Source of the DNA: Thalassia testudinum
Lineage: Eukaryota; Streptophyta; Magnoliopsida; Alismatales; Hydrocharitaceae
DNA length: 64,000 bases
Direction of reading: 5' to 3'
NCBI GenBank assembly: GCA_037157565.1
Contig: JAZHRO010000039.1
Location: forward strand, 45,880,001-45,944,000
Shown here piece by piece: positions 33,991-43,822 of this stretch. Position 1 is the stretch's first letter. Every line of letters begins with the position of its first letter. Position numbers and translations under genes: made by a program. The notes under the pieces were generated by a model. That model searched no databases and had not been told where the DNA came from. It saw only the letters and a list, made by a program, of their open reading frames with translations.

Positions 33991-34931
33991 CCTCGATTCA
34001 TTGTATGGAATGACTTTGCCCGTCTAAACCTTTGGGAACATTTTGAAACCTTTCATCTCTTCCACTATTTTGACGACATTTCCATTCTAGCATTGGAACT
34101 ATTGGCGTGTTTCTTGTTCTTGTCCAACTTTTCTACCCCAACATCGTTGAAGACTACAGCAACGATAAACTTGAGTTACATACCCATTTATTTGGGCGTG
34201 AAATTCATATCACCTCTGATTCTGTTTCCACCCTTCTTACCATCCCTAATGAGGGAAATGACTTCAATGACATTCTGAGGCAATATGATCCAGAAGTCAT
34301 CAATCAAGAATTAGTCCTACCTGAAAAATATGTCGAAAATCTTATCACCCTACCATGCAAGAACCTCAAACCTCTTCCCCGATTACTCTCTTGCATTTTT
34401 GGTTGGGACCTTCTAAATAAATCGGGAGGTTTTAACTATATCTCACGCCAACACAAGGTGCTCCTTTTTGTCGCCATACGTCACATTCCCTCCAACTATT
34501 GTCGCCTCATTGTTCGTGTTATGAATGAGGATCATGGGGCGTCTCTACCATTTGGGTCCATTTTATCCAAAATTTTTACAAGTCATTGGATTTCCATCAA
34601 TGTCCAGGCAGTTGATAAAAAGGTTGAGCCCTACAACCGAGCCATAGCCGCCAAGATGCACATTCTTAGAGAGCATCTTGAGCCAGCCGAAGAGCCTGCT
34701 GAAGAAGAACCCCTTCCATCCTTTTCGGATCTCCATGAAGAACGTCCACTTCAAATAGAAGCTCCTCGCTTGAGCTTTGATGAGACATGGGATCCCGCTA
34801 CATATTCCATCTCCTCGGACATCTCTCTCTTGTTGCGAAATCGACGAACTTTGTATCGACGTTCGCAATCTGCAAATGGGTCAAGGACCCATTCGCCACC
34901 ACCGCCGCCACGATCAAGAAGACTAGTTTAG
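33991..34931 (+). pseudogene. Sirevirus env-like gene, main fragment
   Basis: The gene resumes directly after the solo LTR with one target copy removed. The first part (33991 to about 34105) is in the upstream phase and reads FIVWNDFARLNLWEHFE; a one-base shift near 34105 moves the frame to the one open until TAG 34929-34931. That frame has a hydrophobic start, a globular middle (HIPSNYCRLIVRVMNEDHG) and an acidic, Glu/Pro-rich tail ending in a Pro-rich segment. It fits the class called putative plant transposon protein found after pol in Sireviruses. There is no clear transmembrane or fusion segment, so a role as envelope is not supported by the sequence. Confidence 0.65.
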
Positions 34932-35333
34932 TTCTTTTGTTTTTCTTTCTTTCTGTCTTTCTATGTTGGCTTGTATTAAGGGGCTTTGACCCCATACTTA
35001 TATATATATTTTTTGGGAACAATCGCTAGTCTATGCTTAGGGCACATATATTATTTTCTTAGTTAGTTTACTTTAATGCTCTGCCATTTTTATTATACTT
35101 CAGCATGCACATTTTATTAGTAATCTCCACTTTATAAATGTCATTATATAACACTTGTAGTTTAAGATTCAACCCCTTTCAAAACCCTTCATGATGATAT
35201 TCAAAAAGGGGGAGAAGAACTTAGGAAATGACATGAAAAGTTTCGAAAAATCTTTTCAAAATTGGTCTAGACTATTAAGTACAACTTTAAGGGGGAGAAA
35301 ATAAGAACCTGCATATATATTTTGAAAATCATC

Positions 35334-35347
35334 AAAAAGGGGGAGAT
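35334..35347 (+). promoter_or_regulatory. Polypurine tract of the Sirevirus-type element
   Basis: AAAAAGGGGGAGAT directly precedes the 3' LTR start. A second purine run (TTAAGGGGGAGAAAAT) lies upstream near 35287. The tract primes plus-strand DNA synthesis. Confidence 0.9.
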
Positions 35348-38300
35348 TGTTAGTTCAACCCCTCATAAATAATATTTTGATGATTTTAGAAAATAAAGAA
35401 AAAGGGATAAAACATAAAAGTAGCATATTTTTCTCTGTAATAACACAATTTCAGGTTTCATGGAGTTTTCCAAGTCAGAGGATTAAAAGCGTGAAGACTA
35501 GATTAGCATAAGTGTTGTCATAGGTCATAGACTTTTATGTAAACTTTCAAAGGTTGTAATCTTTATTTTATTTGAGTCTAGAGATTTTGTAAAGAACCTC
35601 CAAACATAACTTATAAATAGCTAACTTAGGCTCTCTACACTTAGGATAAATTAGAAACAAAAACCTAACACTAAGTCATAAATCAGATGTCCATAACAAC
35701 TGTCAAACGTCTGATTTTCAACTTTAAGACGTCTAATCATTGTTTCAGACGTCTAATTACCTATAGCATTGCCTTTGCATTCTGACTTCTTAGGCATCAG
35801 TCAAAGCAATCAGACGTCCATAGCCTCATCCAAACGTCGAATAGATTGCCTAAACGTCCTTAAACCAACTGTTAGACTCAAGTACCCATTTTCTTTCTGT
35901 TATAGAGAGCAAATACACTTTTAGACGTCTAAACATGTCTCCAGACATCTATCAATGGACCGTTGCCCATTTATTTCTATGCAAATCATATTAGAAGCCA
36001 AAGATCAACTCTCAGATTTCCAAGGCAAGTCCTTTTTATTTTTCCAGACGACGTCTGTTCCTTAAAATCTAGAACCCTGTTTGGATCTGGTCAAAACAGG
36101 AATGAATCCACTTATAATTAGACATCCAATATTTTTATCAGATGTCTTATATGAATATATCAGACGTCCTTGTTTCGATCCAATGAAAATAGTAAGCCTA
36201 ACTAATAGAATCAGACATCCATAATTGTAATCAGACATCTTATAAGATGTCTAAACCTAAAATCTGATGTCTGATATTGATGTCAGATTCATGATTGCTT
36301 TGATTTGTGTTGGATTTCGTCCCAATCTCTCGGGACTTGCCTCCAACGGCTAGGAGACCTCTCCCAAGCATTCTTGAAGGTTCCAAACTTACTCATAAAT
36401 AGACTACAACCCCTTTTAGGCAAAACACACCTCTTGAGATTCAATTTCCTTAGAAAATCACTTGTTTACTACTCTTTGCTTCCTATTGCCCTTGTACTAT
36501 GCCAACACTCTGATTAAAGGACAAACCAACTGATGGGAACACCATCATAAGCCCTAACTAGCTCATTTTGACCCAAAAAAGAGAACAAAAGCTCCTACAT
36601 AACCAACAGGAGGTCTTAACTCAATGAATAACCATTCTGAGAGAAAAGTAAGAAACAAGGGGTAAAACTGTAATTTTACCATTGCAGTGCAACACAGGTC
36701 AAATGGTCTTAACATGATAAAAAGTGGGTTGGTTCAAACAGAAAAGGGTTCATGTGAATTCTAGGAATTAAATGACTTCATGTAACCCTAAAACAGACCC
36801 ACTTAATTTAACAAGGTTCTGGTCAGGACAAAATTCACTTAAACCCTCTAAAAACCATGGAAAAATATTCTCTAGGGTTTAGAACCTTCAATTTGGCCCT
36901 TAGAACCTATTTTGACCTAAATTGGGGTCTTAGTCAAATGTTTGCCCTAAATTTTATTTTTGGCATCAATTGCCCAGTCAAACATAGTCAAACCTAAAAT
37001 CCAACTTCACCATTGGATTTCTTAGGTCCAAATTAGGTTTGTACCAAAATTTGGACCTAAGGGGAACTCATCTTGACCTACTTTGCAAACAGGTCCAACC
37101 TAATTACTTTTCTACCCCTATCTTTTGAAAACTTCTGCAATAACCCCCTATCTTTGTCATCATTCTTTGCAATTAGGTTCCTCCACCATTATAGCGGAGG
37201 GAATCCTACTCCGGTGAGGTTTCGAGGAAAAGATCTCTCTGATTTCTCAAAGAATCCCCTTCAAAATTGAAAGGGAGATTCTCTAAGAAATTTCCTCTGG
37301 TTTGAACACAATTCCAGGCTTGATTTGGTACCCAATTTCTCATGCGAATGCATGAGAGATTCGGGTCTCCTTCTAATTTCCATCTCCAGTGAGGTTGCCG
37401 TGCTTGGAAGCTTGGCTTCCAAGCACAAAACCTTCTGCCAGAACCTATAAAAGCATGCACAGATCACCCCTCATCCTCCAAGCTTGAAATTGGCCAGAGA
37501 ATCCCTCTATTTCGTCTCTTCCCCCTCCAGTCAGCAAGCTCCGACGACATCCCTCTCTTTCCCTCGTCGCTCTGCTAAAATACCAGTGGCAGGGTCCTCT
37601 TCCTCCTGTTCATCCCCGTCGCGCCGCACCCGCCGATGCCCCTGCAGCCCCTTTGTCGTCACCATCCTCCCACAACTGAGTGTTTCGTCTCCGGCGACGG
37701 CAATACGAGCCAGCTGCCATCTCTGCCTCCCCCTTCATCTATCTACGCATAACTAAGTCCTCTCTCTATTCTAATCATTTTCCTCTCTTTATTTCTTGAA
37801 AACAACCCTCGACGCATGCAACCACCGTCACCTTCTTCATCTCCAGCCAAACCTCCGGCGAGGCGTCCCCGCCACTCCACACCTCCATCCGCCTCACCAA
37901 CCACTCCATAAGCATCGCCACACCTCACTGACCCTAAACCCTCACTCCATTCATCGCGCCACGCCCCCAAAACACCCCCCAAACACACCCACTTTCACGC
38001 ACACAGGGTGCCTTAGGCACACACACTCCGGCCACCTCATGCCACGCCGACCCCCACACTACGTTCGCCATGTCTTGGCGAAGCTCCCTGAGCTTTCTGA
38101 CAAGGCCGCGAGGCTGTTTTCGTGTTGACAGGTGTAGGCGTCTCCATCGCCATTAACGCAAGCAAGGAGCATGTTTGCAAGCCTCCCCCAGGTCTCTCCA
38201 CTCCAGGTGAATCACCTCAGGGTGTGCGGACTCATCTCGCACACAACTCCAAACGAGCAATTGGCCTTGAAGATCCCCATAGCTGCTGCAATCAAGGAAG

Positions 38301-38435
38301 CCTCCTGTTGCAGACGCAGGCGAAGGAAGGTGGGACATTTAGTCCCACCTTAGAAGATCTTGAGTGGGCGCAGCGGAATAAAGTGAAAAAGTGAAGTAGC
38401 CTCTTCGCCTCCTGACCACGGGTTGAGGTCCCACT

Positions 38436-40242
38436 TGTTGGTGCTAGAGTACCATGATCGTTTATTTTGATGATAACAAAATACATGTCTTTTAACATTT
38501 GCTTCTGAGTCATAGTTTTCAGGTCAAATTGCAAATGGAGACAGATGTTTAGACGGAGTTCAAGCTCGCATCCATGGCGGATTGGAGGAGCTTGACAGAG
38601 GTGAAGGAGCTTCGCGAGGAGCAAAAGCTTGAAGAAGGAAGGAGATGAAGAATATGATAGATTTCCTTTCTATTGTTCTATGTAATTTTGTTTCTTTGTT
38701 TCACTCTTTATTTCTTTCTTAGATATTATGTTAAAGAGACTCAAGAACCCTTAAAGTAGCCCTAGGAACACCTGCACTACCCTAGGATACCCAGGTTTTC
38801 TGTAGAGAACTTAGAAAATTAAAATAAGGTTCAGACAACCTTATCAGACGTCCAATCTGGAAATCATACGTCTGATAGTGACTTTTAAGACGTTTGATTG
38901 TTTAATCAGACGCCCAAATCTTTTAGGCTGGACTTAATAGGTTCTGTCTGATGAAATTAGACGTCCAGACCTTAGTCTAGACGTCTTAAAAGACATCTGA
39001 TGCCTTTGCAAGATGTTCAATTAGTGGAACGTTGGCTGCCTACGTTCATGTTGAGGGAAATGACCGTTATCCTTATATCAGATGTCCGTAGAGGACCCCA
39101 GACGTTTAATATGTGACCGTTTTGCCTCGACTGACCCAAAATCTCCTTTGAGAGATTTTCTAGCCGTTGTACTCTCTTGGAAATCTATACTCGCTGTTAA
39201 CTTAGTTTCCAGACGTCTAGATCCTGTGCCAGACGACCGATCTGTCGTCTGATCACTTAGACCTAGAACCCTGTTTAGGTCTGGACAAAAACAGGAAGGA
39301 TTCTCATCTAGAATTAGACGTCTGACCTTATGTCCAGACGTCTTAAAAAACTTGTTTTGACGTTCGCTCTGATTCAACATCATCCAAGAAGATCAACCTA
39401 CCTAGATCAGACAACTAACTCTAAAATCAGACGACAACCCAGACGTCTAACCTTAAGTCAAAACGTCTGATAACCCTGTTAGAGTCATGATTGATTCTGA
39501 TTCCAACTTGATTTGCCTTGGATTTGCACCCAACGGCTATGGAAGCCTTCCAAGGCCTTCCAAAGCCTTCCTAGGCCCTCTATAAATAGAGGAGGATCCC
39601 TTGGCTTGCAAGACACACCTAGACACACTAAGCAACACACTTTCCACATCTTTTGTGTCCAAGAGAAGTAGTAGAAGCTCTAGCTCTCCAAGCATTTATT
39701 CCATATCTAGAGAGCTTCAGTCCTGTTGCACACCCGCTCTCCCTCCACGTTACGAGAGCAACAAAGTGCTACTGCGTAGTTCAAGCACCCACGTCGTCAA
39801 GCTAACGCACTTCCACCAAAGGAAAGTTTCCTAATTCCTATAGAAACTAGGTTTAGATATTTGTGGCTTTATAGGATTGTTGTACATTTTATTGTCTTTG
39901 GTTGGGTATTCACTTTGCGAATTCCTGTCTCCTTTGCGAGACAAAATCCTTCTTGTGAAGAGAAGGGTTTTGAGGAACATTACCCTCGATCTAAGTAGTG
40001 TTGTTGTAATTGAGGTTCAGTCACCCTCGTTCAAGTGGCTGGGTTTAGTGGATTTGATCGACTAGATCGATCGGGAAATCCTAACTCGAGAGGGTTAGGT
40101 GGTGGTTTTCACCCGGTTTGGGTTTCCACCTAAAAATACTTGTGTAATTGTGTGATTGCTTTTTTTTATGAGATTATCTATTTAAATTCTGCATTTTATA
40201 TTACGTCACGCATATCTCGCCCCCTCCAAGTAGGGAATTACA
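38436..40242 (+). mobile_element. Nested Sirevirus-type solo LTR
   Basis: It begins TGTTGGTGCTAGAG and ends GGGAATTACA with a perfect CCACT duplication (38431-38435, 40243-40247). It is related to the Sirevirus LTR at 21117 (start with TTTTGATGAT, late GGTTTTCACC and TTTCCACCTAAAAAT motifs) but clearly a different family. GACGTC-type motifs occupy 38840-39480, and a TATA-like CTATAAATAG follows at 39581-39590. No internal sequence is present. Confidence 0.88.
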
Positions 40243-40429
40243 CCACTCACCCTCACTGCCTCGTCCGTGACTTGATCCCAACAGACCTGGCTTGACCCGT
40301 ATACCCAACCTGCACTCCTTGCCCACCACCGCATGCCAGTGGGCCTGGTCCCAAGCACGTACCCGACCTGATTACCCGAGAAGCGGCTCTTGGAGAGCAA
40401 GCCTAAGAGAGAAAGAGGAAGAGAGATCG

Positions 40430-40790
40430 CGGGGGCAGGTAGGGATAGGTTTTGCTCTCGCAAGCAAGGAGAAGAAGAAGAAGCCAAGGAAGGAGAGGGC
40501 GGAAGCCAGAGAAGCCAAGGGAGGAGAAGGCAAGGACTGAAGAGGAAGGAGCTGAAGGCTGAAGGCAGAAGAAAGAGAAGTCGCCAGAGAGAAAGAAGAA
40601 GAAGAAGAAAGAGAAGGAGCCAAAGGAAAAAGAAAAGGAAAAGAAGCTAAGGCACAGGCCCGAGAGTAAAAGAAGAGAAAGAAGGAAGAAGAAGAAGGCA
40701 GCTGCAGAGAAGAACAAAAACAGCTGCAGAGAAGAACAGAAACAGATCAGAGAAGAGAGAAAAAGAGAAATAGAAGCACTGTAGCAACTC
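40430..40790. repeat. GA-rich low-complexity tract
   Basis: AGAAGAAG-type purine sequence, the complement of the CT-rich tract of the sister insert at 25500-25990. The long open frames across it on both strands are compositional. Confidence 0.85.
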
Positions 40791-41442
40791 TAAGTTTAAG
40801 ACGTCTGATTCATAAAATCAGACGTCCATTTTTTGTGCTCTCTTTATATACATTGATATCTAGTGTTTATATTTACATTTTTGCATTACAACTCTGATTT
40901 TCATTGCATATTCAATTTTAAAGTTGTGCTCTTGATTTTTAAACCCCAATTTGCTCCCTATGTTCGACCTCGGACTTAAAATTTCGAGTAATAAAATTTA
41001 TTTGTTTTCGAGCGATTTTAGCTATACAACGACGCATCGATTTTAAAACATTGATCTCGCCTGTTAAACACCAACACTCCCGGTGCACTTCATTCTGCTA
41101 ATTCTCAGGGAGTTCTTTTTATGCTTAATAGATAAGGAAGTCATTAATATTTTGGGGTGTTCTATAGGTGCTGTTTCATTCTTATTATTGTAATTTGGGT
41201 ATCTGGCCTGTCGAGTCCCCATCTCTTCATTGTGAAGGGAGAAACCTCCATTTAGGGATCGAAGGTGAGATTTGTAATTGAGGTACACTACCCTTGTTTA
41301 AGTAGTGTGGTTAGTGGATTGATCACTTTGTGATCGAAAATCCTAAGTTAGGGGATTGGCCTAGGTGGTGGTTTTCACCCATTTTGGATTTCCACCTAAA
41401 AATCTTGTGCTTCTTTTTGTGATTGTATTTTTTTGTCTTACA

Positions 41443-41591
41443 ATATTTTATAAATTTACTATTCACCCCCCTCTAGTGCAATTTCAAGAACTACTCATCT
41501 TCTGTAAATACATCTTCTCGAGCGTATCCTAAATCTCTTTTGCAGATTCCTTATAAAGTGTATTGGTTATAATCAATTGATTAATGTTGTT
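41443..41591. repeat. Left copy of a 149-bp direct repeat flanking the young element
   Basis: It is identical by eye to 48587-48735. It includes the last 44 bases of the Sirevirus 3' LTR, the AGAAC duplication and about 100 bp of old copia gag (minus strand). It ends exactly where the young element starts. Confidence 0.95.
41492..41591 (-). pseudogene. Ty1/copia gag fragment, minus strand
   Basis: On the minus strand this reads ITNTLYKESAKEI, a stop, then DTLEKMYLQKMSSS, the typical copia Gag segment where the WD(x)L..Y helix occurs; the stop replaces the usual Trp (TGG to TAG). It continues downstream into 21111-20986 and upstream into 48736. Confidence 0.7.
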
Positions 41592-42968
41592 TGATAACAC
41601 CACGCAAGGGGGTAGTAATTAGGTTAAATATGGCCCATATTTAGAATAAAAGGCACAACATAAAGTAGAATAGGAGCATTGCATGCATCAAGTACCAAGA
41701 TTGCTTATAAACTGTATTAATGGCCATTTGTGTAAAGCATTTGTCAAATCAGGCCTCAGATGAGCAATCGGACCGCACGGATGGATTCAGAATGACGAAC
41801 GGAGTCTAACGGACTCAAGATCGGCCAAATCCGACATCCGGAGCTCCCACAATGGGCCCAAGAAATCCTGACCGTTGATCTGGAGATCAACGGCCCAGAA
41901 CGTGCCACGTCGCCCGCCCCCGCCGCTCGCACGCCCCCAAGCCAGCCAAGGACGAATCTCGGCCGTTGATCTTCGATCGAACGGCCGAGATCCGCACGCT
42001 CGCCCGCGGTCGCCGCGACAAAGCGCGGGCGTGGCGCAACGGTTAGCGCGCACGCCCTCGTTGCGGCGACGCGCGTTCGAATCGCGCGGAGCGAAAATCA
42101 TTTGCGGGCGAAGGGCGCAGCAAAATTGAGCCGCGCGATCAGAAGCGAGCGGCCAGGATTGCGCCACGCGGCGCGACGACAGCGCCCCACCTCCCACGCG
42201 CGCGCGCACGCCGGGCGGAAACGCGCGCCCGAAGCGCGATCCTAGCGCAGGCGCGGGAGGATCTCAGCCGTCCGATCATCAATCGGACGGCTCTCGTTCG
42301 ACAGCCACGGATCGCGCCTGAAGAGAGAGAGGGGCGGACGGCTGACCGGCGGCAGAAGGCCTTCACCGACGTATCTGGAAGCAGTTTTAGCGACGTTCTG
42401 GATGTCGCTAAAGCACATTCTTCTTTTAGGAAGCCCTTAACTCTATTTAAACCCCCTTCTACCACCATTCAAGGCATCCTCTCCCACTTGCAACTACTCC
42501 ACTCCTCTCCTAGCTAGTCTTAGGCACTCTTGTAATCGCCGGAGACGACGAGCCGCCGACGGAGCCTCCTCCACCACCGTGGCTGCCTCGTCGCTCTCCA
42601 CTCTCTCTCTTTTAAGCTTTCATTTACTTTTGTTGAAGCATGTATTTAATATTGTAAACCATGAACTATGAATGCATGTTTAATGAAATTATTTTCCATT
42701 TAGTTGCCATTTTAATTTCTGTTTAAAGTGCATGATCAAAACCAAGAGCTTTCTAACCCTAAACTCTCTCTATCTCTCGCTTTTCAAAACCGTCTCTTTC
42801 GCAAGAAAAACTCCACCTTTTTCGTGACAACAAGTGGTAAACAAAATCCGATTTCCACGCCTCCCTGAGATCGACACTCGGACTCACCTCCGTTTACTTC
42901 TTTTAAAACCGACGTATCAAGTGCAACTATAACGACACCTCTTAACACACACGCACGAAGGCACGTCA
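41592..42968 (+). repeat. 5' LTR of the young element, hairpin-rich and GC-rich
   Basis: It starts TGATAACACC and ends GGCACGTCA. It carries near-perfect hairpins at 41872-41893, 41957-41990, 42266-42292 and 42386-42412, and a tRNA-like module at 42032-42087. A CTATTTAAACC TATA-like box lies near 42434. The CpG-dense segment 41880-42340 has not decayed, which fits recent insertion. Confidence 0.92.
42032..42087 (+). other. tRNA-like module in the 5' LTR
   Basis: A D-arm (GCGC stem around AACGGTTA, 42034-42049), an anticodon-like arm (CGCC/GGCG, 42053-42068) and a T-arm with a perfect 5-bp stem and TTCGAAT loop (42071-42087) follow in tRNA order. TGGCGCAACGG fits an A box and CGTTCGAATCG a B box. 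No acceptor stem forms. An identical module lies at 47642-47697 in the other LTR. Confidence 0.7.
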
Positions 42969-42973
42969 GTTTT

Positions 42974-42991
42974 TGGCGCCGCTGCCGGGGA
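42974..42991 (+). promoter_or_regulatory. Primer binding site of the young element (tRNA-Asp type)
   Basis: TGGCGCCGCTGCCGGGGA begins five bases after the LTR end and, apart from one base, is complementary to the 3' end of plant tRNA-Asp. This primer type is usual for Athila/Tat-like elements. Confidence 0.8.
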
Positions 42992-43822
42992 GGCAACGGA
43001 TTTGTTTTATCACCTCCATTCCACCTTCATTCTCATATCGTCTAATGCCCTATTTTCCTTTTTACTTGACGGATGCAGGAATTCGGCGCATGGACGGCGA
43101 AGCGACGCATTCCACTATGGTAGCAAGGAAGTAGACGCCTCGAGGACCGATAGTGAGTACTCTCTCTCTCTCATTGTTTGCTTGCGTGAAAAAGCTAAAA
43201 AAATCATAAAAATTGAAAAAAATTGGCGTGGCGAATGATTGCTTGACCCACATTCTTAACACACCACCCTACAAAAAAATGTACACTCTAATATACTGGA
43301 CAAATTCTTGGAGTGTTCTTTTCTTTCTCTCTTGAGTGGTATTTGCGAAGCCACCGTGAGTTGACCTGGGCCGCACCACTCAACCCTAAAACTAACTCAT
43401 CTAATAGAAGCTGCACGATCTTTAGGATGAGTACACTAGGGTTTTTAGAGCCTCTACAAAATAAAAGGAAATCTACTTTCACTAAGTTGTGTGCAGAACT
43501 TGACGTGCCCACTGAAACTTGTTTGAAAAAATTAAGACACGTCAACCCTAAAAAGTACTTAAGTAAGGATGAAACACTAAAAAGACACTATATCTTAACA
43601 AATCCTTGCTTGAAAATCATGTTTTGCTAGAAGCACACACTTTGAAAGTAGAACATTAAGAGGCACCACCCCAATCAACGCCTCATCACATCACCCTAAG
43701 CACAAGCACTATCCTAGCCCTTTAAAACTGAGTAGACGTGCCCTAGGCAGGACTGAGTTAAGTCTCAAAAGGTGAGGTTTTGTCTGCTAGGCACTTGGCT
43801 TTCATTCCCTTGGTAGAATCTG

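Larger units (their letters stand above)
36531..41070 (-). mobile_element. Inserted TG...CA element, same family as 25298-28134, with a nested solo LTR
   Basis: It begins TGATGGGAACACC and ends GCCTGTTAAACA, with a perfect CCAAC duplication (36526-36530, 41071-41075). Its reverse complement aligns with 25298-28134, including the terminus, the GAGGTCGAAC motif (plus strand near 40958-40975) and the CT-rich tract (GA-rich here, 40430-40780). Subtracting the nested insert leaves about 2.73 kb, close to the other copy. No primer site or coding domain is visible, so it is probably a solo LTR. Two GACGTC motifs lie at 40799-40830. Confidence 0.8.
21117..41486 (+). mobile_element. Sirevirus-type Ty1/copia element with env-like gene, four nested insertions
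   Basis: LTRs start TGTTAGTTCAACC and end TGCAATTTCA; the element is flanked by a perfect AGAAC duplication (21112-21116, 41487-41491). The order LTR, initiator tRNA-Met primer site, gag with zinc knuckle, protease, integrase, RT, RNase H, long spacer, env-like frame, AAAAAGGGGGAGA polypurine tract, LTR is that of the SIRE/Maximus (Sirevirus) lineage. Insertions: 25298-28134 in pol, 31244-33985 in the env-like gene, 36531-41070 in the 3' LTR with 38436-40242 nested in the last. All genes carry stops or shifts, so the element is dead. Confidence 0.92.
35348..41486 (+). repeat. 3' LTR of the Sirevirus-type element (interrupted)
   Basis: It matches the 5' LTR on both sides of a 4.5-kb insert at 36531-41070 and ends TGCAATTTCA before AGAAC. 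Its GACGTC-type motifs lie at 35700-36250. Confidence 0.92.

Noticed and set aside
40372..40717. Phe/Leu-rich minus-strand and Lys/Arg-rich plus-strand frames
   Set aside because: Both are translations of a GA-rich tract on opposite strands.
41787..42209. 140-codon minus-strand frame identical in both LTRs of the young element
   Set aside because: Identity follows from the LTRs being near-identical copies; composition reflects the CpG-rich hairpin region and there is no protein family resemblance.
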